Shown here in pieces: positions 22,875-31,972 of a stretch of 64,000 nucleotides of DNA. This stretch comes from Pisolithus tinctorius. Lineage: Eukaryota > Basidiomycota > Agaricomycetes > Boletales > Pisolithaceae. Made by a program: the position numbers and the translations under genes. The stretch spans positions 434,001 to 498,000 of the forward strand of contig JANFAH010000045.1 in assembly GCA_024663395.1 (NCBI GenBank). The letters run 5' to 3'. Under the pieces are notes generated by a model. It ran no database searches. It worked only from the letters and a program-made list of their open reading frames with translations, and was not told the origin of the DNA. Each line of letters opens with the position of its first letter. Position 1 is the stretch's first letter.

Positions 22875-24650
22875 TGTCATGACCATGACACTGATGTAAG
22901 CCCCTAACACCTACTCTGCCCTCTTCTGACATGTTCCCATGCTTCTCCACCCTCTTCTGACGTGTTCCCACGCTTCTCCGCCCTCCTCCGACGTGTTCCC
23001 ACGCTCCTCTGACCCTCCTGACACATCTCCACACCTCTCCGAGGTCCCCTGTCCATGTTCTGACCAACTCTGCTCAACTCTGCCCTAAGGTTGCTCATGT
23101 GGGCTGTCAGACTTGTGGCCCTGCATTCTAGATAGGGTTCTGCCCTCGTGTCGGTTTTCTCCATTCTTCTGCTCCTTGGTATTTACCCTCTCTTCCTCAT
23201 TGTAGTAGCTTCCTTGTCTCAGTTAAGGTCCCCATCACCCCTACCCTCTATCCCTTGTGTCAGAGGGACTACTAACCCGTTATACACTTATTGGTTTACA
23301 TTCTGCACTGCACTGCCCTTGGCCTACATTGTATATAAGTGTCATATCCATGACTCTCGGACTCAGTCCCAGTCCAGTCCGGACCCCTAGCCCCTATCTC
23401 CGGTCAAGTCCGGTCCCAGTCCAGCCTAGAAAACCTAGTTCCGGCCTAGAGAACTCAACTCCAGCCCTAGGAAACCCAACTCCGGTCTAAATAACTTAAG
23501 TCCGATGTTTTACCCCTATCTCCGGTCCATTTCGGCCTCCCGGCCTTGCGCTGCTCCACCCCGGTCCTCCCAGGTCTATGTCCGGGTCACTCGGACATAA
23601 CTCCGGTCTGTTTCCCTTTGTTTGTACTATATTTAGTCTAGCCCGTTCATCTGACTTTTGCTTACTGTACAAATCCTGTGTCTGACCCCGGTATGCCGGT
23701 CACCCGGACTTTAGCTATTAGTCTCTGCACAGCCTCTGTGGCTGTCCTCACTCTTGCTAATCATCTTGCTAATAGCTTATTCACAAGTCCGGCTTCATGT
23801 CCTTTACTCCGGACCGGCCTCATGTATTTAACCCCTGTACATACATCGTAGTACCCTCAGTCAGAATATCAACTTAGTATTACCCTCAACTCCATGTTAC
23901 CCCTTGATCTACTCTATAGCTAAGGCCGAGCCTTAAGCTATCCCCGACCCCTGTCCCGGACCTCTCCCCGGCTTGCATAAGGGTACAGCACATAAGCTGA
24001 GACCAAGGGAGGTAGATCCAACCCCGGACCAGCTTCCCCTTGTGCGCACTCCAAGACCGGTCGGTTTCCCACGCTACCGGCCTTGTTCCCGCGCTCCCGG
24101 CCTTAAGTCCGGTCCTCCGGACTTAGCCCCTAACCTCCGGCCTCGACTCTGGTCCAACCGGACTTGGCCCCTGTCTCTCGGCCTTAACTTTGGCCACTCG
24201 GACTTAGCCCCTGTCACCCGGTCTTGAAGCCTGGTCACTCTGAGGGTAAACCTGTACTTCACAATAAGGCCACATAGTACTCCAATGTAATCAGTATGAA
24301 TATCGAATAAAGTCCCCACCTTCGACTCCCTCTCAATCCCCTCTGGAGTTTCATCTCCACTTCCTCTGAGTCTGCTCCACCTCTGAAATACGAGGGCTGA
24401 GCTCATGCAAGGGGGCAGTGCACTAGCTGAACCCAACGCCCTCCTCATCCAACCTCTGACCTCTGACCTCCAACTCCAACTCTGACCTCAGTCTCCAAAA
24501 CTTTCCTTCATACCCCTCCACTCACTGTTCATCAAATATCTTGCCACCCAGTGGTCAGATTCGCTTTGGACTTTGACCGCTGTACTCTGCAGCCCAACCC
24601 ACTCCAACTCCGCCCTAAGAGGAAGCCAGGGGTGTTGTCCAACTTTGACA
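22875..24650 (+). repeat. Large solo LTR in the Helitron Rep gene, probably composite
   Basis: Starts TGTCATGACC, ends AACTTTGACA. A perfect 5-bp duplication TACAG lies at 22,870-22,874 and 24,651-24,655. The 3' part (24,240-24,440) resembles the LTR of element 2: CAGTATGAATATC at the transcript-start position, then CTCATGCAAGGGGGCAGTGCA. The middle (about 23,160-24,240) holds a second set of LTR-like signals (TATATAAG near 23,334, CAGTCAGAATATCAAC near 23,869) and many CCGG/TCCGG-rich short repeats. Another LTR has probably inserted into the first, with ends I could not fix. Confidence 0.75.
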
Positions 24651-24655
24651 TACAG

Positions 24656-26311
24656 CTGTTTTGGTCCCCACTCCCCAGTCTTGTGAATGTAGTCATCCAT
24701 GGACCTTTTGAATGGTGCATTCCACTTGCAAATAAACCCTCCACCTTGCTTATTTGGGACCAGGCAATGATGATACTTGCAAGTGTGCAGGTTCTTTGAG
24801 CATGCAACCTGCTGCTCAAGATCAGTAACTTTCTTATTGTAGTTCATGGAATATGGTTGAGGTGGACATGAATATGCCACCTCAACATTGTTGGGGATGT
24901 TCTGGATGGATTCTATTGAGTCAAGACCCAGCAGGTAAGCACAAATATTTGCTTGATAAATGCTTTCAGTCGTTGCTGGAACTCATCATCTTTGAGAAGG
25001 TGATCCATCTCCTCTGTCAGTGGCACATCATGGAGCCAAAGTAACATGTGCAAATGGAGACTTCCCCTTCCCTGTGACTCTACAACACCAAAGTATGCCA
25101 CAACATGGCTAAAAATGCCTGGTTTACTTCGAACACTTTGGTTAATACTGATTCCAAATAGTGTCTCAAGGATTCTCTTGATGGTAAAGTGGAAGTATTT
25201 TGCAGCTGCATACAGATAAAGAGCAATGTTCTCTGCCTGGCACTCTTTTGAGGGTCCCAGCATTGCATTGAAGTTGTTGAGATCAATGTTCTTGTCTGTG
25301 AAGACCTGTGCAATAGGATCATGAAGATCACATGGGTTGATGGTAATCCAGAGGCTTGGAGGGTTGAGCATGATAGACATCGCCCAGATTTGACTGCATA
25401 GCTGATAACGAGACTGATCAAAACCAGTTACATGCCCACCAGTAGCATGGATATGGTAGCAGAGTAGGTGAATTGCAGGATCAGAGATGGGGTGGCTGTG
25501 TTCTTCTTCCTCCTGAGCTTGTTGCATCTTCTCAATTGTAATTGTTGACAGAAGGTGCACATCCCTATCAAATGTCTTCCTCTGCATCTGAAGATGTGCT
25601 GAACAAAGGACCTGGTGGCATTGTTGAATTCCAAAGGCAACAAATGGGAATGTCTCATGCTTCCAGAAGTGACGATCATGGTACTGAAGTGCCCATTGTA
25701 TATGCACAGGGAACTCAACTGGAACATCTTGTTTGCCCTCCATACCACCCTTTCCATATGGAAAGAGTGAAGGAAATGCCCTTTCAAAGAAGTTCAGCAT
25801 ATCACTTTCCACTTCTTGGGATGTTTGGTTGTGTCGGTAGGGTCTTCCAAAATCACTGACAGGCTGCACACTATGTCAGACAGCATATCCACCCTCTCTA
25901 CCTTCCTTCCACAGGTTGGCGAGCCCCCATGCCATCAGCTCATTCGCTGTCAGCATAGACATATCTGTATCAATTGCACCTGACACTTGGAGAGGGATGA
26001 CATCAGGTTCTATAATAGAACCATTGCTATCAGTGTAAGATGTAAATTAACTCATCTCTACTTACTCTCACCCTCTGAGTCACCTTCAGGTATCTCACTT
26101 GTAGTCCCAGCTCCAGCTTCCACTGCATCTTCACCCACTGTAAGTCAAATTTAGCAACATAACTTCAAGAAATCTAATTACAATGCAAACCTTCATTGTC
26201 ATCCTGAGGAATGTATCCATCACTTTCCTGATCAATAACTCCTACATCATCAGAGTGACATATGATGGACATAATTTCTTCAGGTACATCATCTTCTGGT
26301 AGGCTTTCAAT
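24656..26311 (-). pseudogene. Helitron Rep domain with HUH motif
   Basis: The minus-strand frame 25,869-24,913 encodes the Helitron-like N region: FPSLFPYGKGGMEG, HDRHFWKHETFPFVAFGI, the motif WITINPCDLHDP, and the HUH metal site in GRGSLHLHMLLWLHDVP (His-Leu-His). Past a frame break, 24,880-24,656 continues with a Cys-rich stretch (CKYHHCLVPNKQGGGFICKW). The 5' part (26,040-26,311) is acidic and broken. The Rep domain would nick and rejoin DNA strands, but this copy cannot be active given its insertions and stops. Confidence 0.88.
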
Positions 26312-26315
26312 CCAT

Positions 26316-26595
26316 TGTAGGGAATGTAATTTCCCTACTAGAGCATTTGTTTTATTTTGTTCATTTTATTTAGTTTTCATTTTAGGTGTTTTTCTGTTAG
26401 TGGTACTTAGATTTTCGCTTTTTGGGTTGCTTAGTCAGCCCTACCTAGTACTTGCTGTACTTAGTTTTTTTTTAAAAAAAAACCTCAGATGTCACCTTCA
26501 CTCTTCAGTCAGGCTATAGGAGTCCCTCTGGTCTAACTCATTCCTTCAGAATTCTGCTGTTCTCCCCAACATCTCTCTCAAATAATAAACCTTCA
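26316..26595. repeat. 280-bp solo LTR in the Helitron
   Basis: TGTAGGGAATG to CCTTCA. Perfect 4-bp duplication CCAT at 26,312-26,315 and 26,596-26,599. Removing it restores the Helitron frame EINAPWIESLPEDD. Same family as 13,291-13,644. Confidence 0.92.
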
Positions 26596-26599
26596 CCAT

Positions 26600-27692
26600 G
26601 GTGCATTGATCTCAATATCACCATAGTGTTTTGCATTGTGCTCTTTCAGCCAATGTAATGCTTCAAAGACTACATGCTGCTGCACCCAGAATGTTGAGTG
26701 TATCCAGTTCTTTGGTAAGTCTCCCATCCCAATGAATGGCATGGATATGAGTGATGCCAGGATTACAGGTGGACGTGGCATCAACTTCCCTTCAACCATA
26801 GCTGCTATGCCATCCATGTCAAGACTGTACATGCTGACATTCCCTTGCATTGCATGCTGACATGTTGATGTATTCAGCACTCCTCCATGCTGCTTTGGGA
26901 AGAGTTTGAAAACATATACATGAGGATATAGGAGAGCAATTAGGAGTTGCTTAGGAAATGTCAACACTCAGAGCTGCCATGGTATGCATCCTATCCAGAG
27001 TTGGTTTGCAAGTGAACATGGTGGGGGATCAGTACTGTTCTTCTTCAGCTCCTTATGGCAAGATTGACAAACAGAGACGAAGATATCATTTTCGACTGAT
27101 GTGACACCAGCTGGTTCAAGGAGTTTCCCATCAAAAAGGTCATGTGTGGGATGTTTCTTCTTTGGAACAAGATGTTTGGGATTTGGAAGGTTTTTGAGAG
27201 GTATGCAGGATAGTCCATCGTGAATGATGCTGCACTCACGAGCACAAACACCACAGATAGCAGTCTTGAGGGCAACATTGGAGGTTGCATGATAGAAGGT
27301 GGCATAGCAGGCCTTCAACTCCTCATCTGTTGGTAACATGAGGAATCACAATGAGCTTGATTCACCACTACCACTGATGCTGTCATGATTGGCATTGTCA
27401 TTGAGGTGTCTTGCTGTGTGATGACCAGCATTGCCCTCTGTAGGTTTTCATTACTGTCCCCTATTATCTTTTCCCTTTTGAGCACCTTTCCCCCCAACTT
27501 CAGATGACCTGCTTCACATAGAAATTCTATGTGTTGCCATGATGCATCCTGCATAACCCAGTCCAAAAGATGTTCTTTGTTCGTCCTCTGTTCTTGTGTG
27601 AAGGTGAGGGTGCCTTTAAGATGGGAAAGTATTTCTCTGACACCCAGCTTTGATATAAGCTCACAATTGCCTGGTTCAAGTCCATTGGCCAT
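26600..27692 (-). pseudogene. Helitron N-terminal region (DUF6570-like, Cys-rich)
   Basis: Minus-strand frames 27,692-27,315, 27,339-26,968 and 26,967-26,593 form the N-terminal part. They show a CGVCARECSIIHDGLSCIPL segment, FVSVCQSCHKELKK, then LANQLWIGCIPWQL and the hydrophobic stretch LLIALLYPHVYVFKLFPK with MQGNVSMYSLDMDGIA. This order matches the N-terminal domain (DUF6570) that precedes Rep in agaricomycete Helitrons, from my knowledge of the family. Frames are shifted between segments. Confidence 0.7.
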
Positions 27693-27748
27693 CAGTTACT
27701 GGTGAAGATGACAGCAATGCAGCAAATTTCCTTGCTCTTGCCTCACTG

Positions 27749-28271
27749 TGTCATAGTCATGTCTTGACCCTGGCTGGACTCAGCCATGTACTCATTCAGT
27801 CTGGCCTCAGCCTTTCCAATCCTATATCTCCAGTTAGTCTAGTGTGGTGAACACTGCTTTGCAGTGCCTGTCACTTTGGTTGAATCCTGCCTGGTCTTGT
27901 CTCTGGTCCACCTGTCCCAGTCTCTGTCATCTTTGACATATCTTACTAATACTTGTCTTACCAATCACCTTAGCAATCTTTGCAAGACCAGCATTACCGG
28001 TCTCTGTACTATAGTTGTCTCTAGTATATAAAGTCTTAGATACTCAGCCTGTACTTCCTCAGTCTGAAATCAACAAAGTTATCCTGATAACCCCCACTTG
28101 GCCTTGGACTCAGACTGAGACCTATGCAAGGGAATAGCACTGTAACCCAGTCACTAAGTCCAATCAGTCCATCCATCTGTACCTTCATCTCTCCCCCTGA
28201 TCCTGACTCCTTGGCCTCATGCCTGCTTTGGTCTCCAGTCCAGCCTCAACCCAGACAATCCAAACTTGACA
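27749..28271 (+). repeat. Solo LTR (523 bp) next to the Helitron
   Basis: TGTCATAGTC to AAACTTGACA with a perfect CACTG duplication (27,744-27,748 and 28,272-28,276). TATATAAAG at 28,023 and the motif TATGCAAGGGAATAGCACTG ally it with the LTRs of elements 2 and 3. Confidence 0.92.
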
Positions 28272-28500
28272 CACTGGCACCATACCAGGTTTGGATTTCT
28301 GCACCTTCCATTTTAACTAAAAAAGCGAAAATGCTCTCATGTTCACACATGGACCACCTCCAAAATAATTTAAACCCATAACCCTGCCAGTCAGTCTTTC
28401 CCCCCAACTCACTCATCTTTTACTTCTCTCACTCATTTCCTTCTCAGCCCTTGTTTTGATCTGCACACTTACCACCTCCTGCCTCTCATTACCCACTGAC

Positions 28501-29670
28501 CATGTCCACCCCAACAACCCCTCCATGCCCACTCTTGACGCAGCCTACACTCTGTACATTGCCTGTGCACCTCATTGCTGCCCACAAAAATTGTCTGGAA
28601 ACCAGTTTCTACCTTGGTGATAAGTCTGTTCGAAAGAACATCCATTGGGTTCAGGATGGCTGTGCCAACCATTTGGCTATCAAGCCAACTGGCAGCAGTG
28701 ATGATGGTTCTTCCAAATATGCCACTCCACCACCTGAGGGCACTGTGGACATTGCACCACTTTGTGCTATTGTTCAAATTTCTGCTTTGGACTTTTGACT
28801 CACTGCAGATGCTGGGTATCACAAGAATTCAAAGATTTGGAAGTCCTTGGCTGATGTCAAGGTGTCCTGTGCTGCTGAACAACCTGACATTCCACCCATT
28901 CAGGACAACTTCTAGACAGCCCTGGAAAATGTTACCTACTTTCAAAGTGCCATTGCAACACCAGGGTATGGTGAAAGTAAGGGATTCCTCCTTTGTGGAG
29001 GCGAGCATTTTAAAGTTTGTCACACACTGTTTGAGGTACAGATCTCTAATACCTGCATAACATGCATTGTCACATTTTTTCTTTGCTTCAGCCTCACAGT
29101 GCCAACAGTGAATCTGATAATGGCTACTCTGAAACTGTTGCAGATGATCCAGAAGGTAACAATGATGATACAGCCTCAGGTGGGTATTCAGTCTATTGAC
29201 CTAACTTTGCAATCTAACTTTTTATGTCTAGACATAGACAGCGAAGCAGGTGGGTGTGGAGTCCTACTGACATGGCTGCACAATCTAACTTTTTATGTCT
29301 AGATAGTGGAGCATTTTTGATTGACAACTGGCCACTCACCGATGACAAAGTTGAGCCCAAGCTGCAAGAGCTCAAGGCAACACACAATGTCATCCCTATC
29401 CCAGCTTATGATGTTGAAGGAAAACTTATTAAACCTAATGCTTATTGACATTGTCTTGAAGGTGCCCTTGTCGAGTTATACTTTGCACTTTCTCATTGGG
29501 CCATTGCTGAGAAAAAGGGTAGGACAGCTGCTAACATTTATGGTGCTGAAATTATTATGATCTGAGTCTTAGCACCACCCTGTTCTACTGTAGCAGGCAC
29601 TCCCAGGAAGCGAAAACTTAGCCTTTTCATTGACCCTTCCACTAGTCCAACCAAGAAGTTTTGCCAAAAT
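28501..29670 (+). pseudogene. Decayed gene of unknown function
   Basis: A first frame 28,502-28,798 (MSTPTTPPCPLLTQPTL...) contains SFYLGDKSVRKNIHWVQDG. Further on, in other frames, are NSKIWKSLADVKVSCAAEQPDIP and GFLLCGGEHFKVCHTLFEV. Then comes PIPAYDVEGKLIKPNAY followed, after a TGA, by HCLEGALVELYFALSHWAIAEKKG and TPRKRKLSLFIDPSTSPTKK. Intron-like segments with splice signals lie at about 29,040-29,095 and 29,168-29,303. The C-terminal part (GALVELYF.LSHWAI, then a basic tail) resembles a repeated hypothetical family in agaricomycetes. I cannot assign a function. At least two in-frame stops suggest a pseudogene, one of them TGA where CGA would keep the frame. Confidence 0.5.
29168..29303 (+). 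repeat. Duplicated intron-like segment
   Basis: Two successive segments of about 65-70 bp each start with CAGGTGGGT and end in the same CAATCTAACTTTTTATGTCTAG, separated by a short exon-like stretch. See findings. Confidence 0.6.
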
Positions 29671-29932
29671 TAGTAATAGTTCTGTTCTTTGAACATCTCT
29701 GTTGACTGCCTTCATACTTAGGTTTCTCTATTGATCATTTCCATACTTTGACAATTGACCATTTTAATACTTTGAACATCTCTGTTGACCATTTTCATAC
29801 TCTGGAATCTCATACACTCATTGTTTTTTGCTTTGAACATTTTGCTTACAAGACCACTAACATCTACTAATCACATCTGTAAAATATCCTATTGAAATTA
29901 AAATTGCATGTTTGTGTTGCATGGAGCTCCAT
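29671..29932. other. AT-rich intergenic sequence with short repeats
   Basis: Short motif GAACATCTCTGTTGAC(C/T)...TTTCATAC recurs several times with variation. No gene was seen. It is the left flank of element 3. Confidence 0.5.
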
Positions 29933-29937
29933 GGACC

Positions 29938-30522
29938 TGTCATGACTGTGTCCAGACCACCCTAGACCAGCTCTATGCCAGTCTCGACCAGTCCCATCCA
30001 ACCCTTGCCCTGGTCCCGGCCTTAACCCTTCGACCCAGAAATGTGTTAGCTCACAAGGCACTGCAAGGCAGTGCCCAGTCAAGTTGTCCCCTCAGTTAGT
30101 ACCGGGCCAGTGTAACACCTGGCCCAGCACATGTCCTGCCCTGGTTCCTGGTAATCCCTTGTTCATACTCTTTGCTTGATAAGATTCTTTGTAACACCAC
30201 TTACCAATCTGTTTACCAATCATCGCTGTACCAGTGCAGACTGGTCTCTGGCGCTATGTTACACTTAGGATACTTCTAGTATTTAAGCTGTAGGATATTC
30301 TGTTTAGCCTCAGTCTGAATTCAACTTAGTCCCCATCTTAACCCAGCCTCCCTGTTCCTCTGTCTTCTACTTCTCGACCGGACTACGGCCCATGCAAGGG
30401 AATAGCACTGTGCCTACAGTTGCTAAGTCCAATAGTCCAGACTTCTTGATACCTTGTATTATCCTCTGATCCCCAACCAGACTCTGGACCAGCCTTGGAC
30501 CAGTGAAGACCCAGAGTTAACA
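29938..30522 (+). repeat. 5' LTR of element 3
   Basis: TGTCATGACTGTGTCC to GAGTTAACA, 585 bp. Matches 46,865-47,377 over the shared part and, in reverse, 19,632-22,096. Confidence 0.93.
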
Positions 30523-30537
30523 GTATTTCAGACTCAC
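30278..30537 (+). promoter_or_regulatory. TATA box, predicted transcript start and self-priming site of element 3
   Basis: TATTTAAG at about 30,280 places the start near 30,311 (CAGTCTGAATTC). Immediately after the LTR, 30,523-30,537 reads GTATTTCAGACTCAC. TTCAGACT is the exact reverse complement of AGTCTGAA at 30,312-30,319. This fits Tf1-type self-priming, in which the mRNA 5' end folds onto the primer site. Confidence 0.65.
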
Positions 30538-30589
30538 ACTTGTGTGGGTCAACACCCTTCTTCTCAATCCTCAGCATCACACTCTCGGC

Positions 30590-31972
30590 ATGCCTACCCA
30601 AACCAGAACCCAAGCAGCACAGGCACATGCTACCAACAACCCAGATTCCACTTCAGCAGTTGACTTGTGCTGTGCCGCTGCCCTGGTGTCCTTAGGGACA
30701 GCCAGAAGGTTGCCCAGTGAAGTCAACAACTTCAGGGGCTTCTCAGCCTGTAAATCCACTACTCCCATCCCTAATTGACCTCTCACACCCACTAATGATC
30801 TGGATGATGAACTGAACCTGGACAAACCAGATGACTTCAATCCTGGTGGTAATGACCCTAGTGATGATGGTCCTGGCGATGACAGGCTGGGAGGTGACCT
30901 GGACAATGACGATGAAGAACCCCTCCCAGAGGATGATGTCAAGCCTGGTGTAACCGTGCTTGATAACCTTGCCAAAGCCATCGAGCTCCTCACATGTAAT
31001 GCTCACACGGGCTCTGAGTCATCCTCCAGAACCAAGTTGCGTGAACCAGACACCTTCGATGGGACAGACCCAAAGAAGCTGCATGCATTTCTTATCCAGT
31101 GTGAACTCAACTTCCAGGACCGGCCCTGGGCCTTTCAAAGTGATCAAGCCAAGGTCACTTTCATGCAGTCATTTCTTAAAGGGATGGCTCTCGAGTGGTT
31201 CGAACCGGACCTACTTGGAACTGAAGACCCGGAGGACCAGCCCTACTGGATGGACTCTTGGAAGGAGTTCATCATAGAACTTCAAACTACTTTCAGACCT
31301 CACGACCTGGTGGCTGATGCTGAAAGCCAGCTAGACCACCTCCAGATGAAAGATAATCACCGGGTCAACAAGTATGTGGTTGAGTTCAACCAGCTTGCCT
31401 CACAAGTCCAGGGATATGGTGATGGCGCTCTGCACCACTTCTTCTACACTGGTCTCCCCAACCATATCAAAGATGAGGTCTGCTGGGTCGGCAAACCAAG
31501 AACCCTTCACGAGCTTCGCCACCTAGCACAGGAGATTGATGCATGCTACTGGGAACACAAGGAGGAGGTTCAGTGGTCCAGTAAGCACCAGGGGTTGTCC
31601 CCTGGTAACAAGTCTACTCCCAACTCTGGTCACAACAATCAGTCTAAGCCTGGTCAAGAGAAATCCAAGACTGGCAACAACTCTGGAAATAGCAACTCCA
31701 GTAACCAACCTCAGTCCAAACCTGCCTCAACTGGTCAGACTGGCTCTAACACACCCAAGCCGGACTCAAACAAACTAGGCAAGGATGGCAAGTTGACACT
31801 GGAGGAGCACAAGTGTCACAGAGACAATAACCTTTGCATGTTCTGTGGGGGAACTGGACATTTCACAGATAAGTGTCCCAAGAAAGCCAGGAAAGCCAAA
31901 GCTTGTGCTGTGGCCACCTCTGAGGCAGCACCAGCCTCAACCTTGGGCTCTACCCCCGAGGCAAAAAAATAG
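30590..31972 (+). pseudogene. gag of gypsy element 3
   Basis: Starts MPTQTRTQAAQAHA, matching the gag start of element 2. One in-frame TGA at 30,776-30,778, where CGA would read Arg, interrupts an otherwise open frame. After an Asp/Pro-rich linker comes the gag core (EPDTFDGTDPKKLHAFLIQCELNFQD, then AKVTFMQSFLKGMALEWFEPDLL). Next are YWMDSWKEFIIELQTTFRPHDLVADAESQL and a polar Asn/Ser/Lys linker. A CCHC knuckle CMFCGGTGHFTDKC ends the domain. The frame ends in a TAG directly after a slippery A7 run. It encodes the structural protein of virus-like particles. Confidence 0.88.
31963..31972 (+). promoter_or_regulatory. Predicted -1 ribosomal frameshift site at the gag-pol junction
   Basis: In the gag frame the codons are GCA AAA AAA TAG, giving the heptamer A_AAA_AAA right before the stop. 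Slipping back one base enters a frame that is open from 31,963 through 32,032 into pol. Element 2 has the comparable A_AAA_AAT TAG. Confidence 0.6.

Larger units (their letters stand above)
17881..27692 (-). mobile_element. Helitron remnant, split by LTR elements
   Basis: Parts of one RepHel gene lie in order on the minus strand: N-terminal cysteine-rich part (27,692-26,600), Rep nuclease (26,311-24,656 and 22,869-22,102), helicase (19,631-17,881). Insertions are a 280-bp solo LTR, a 1.78-kb LTR and a solo LTR of the element 3 family that itself holds copy D. Each has a perfect or near-perfect target duplication. No CTRR-type Helitron 3' end was found because the end is cut off at 17,880. Confidence 0.85.
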
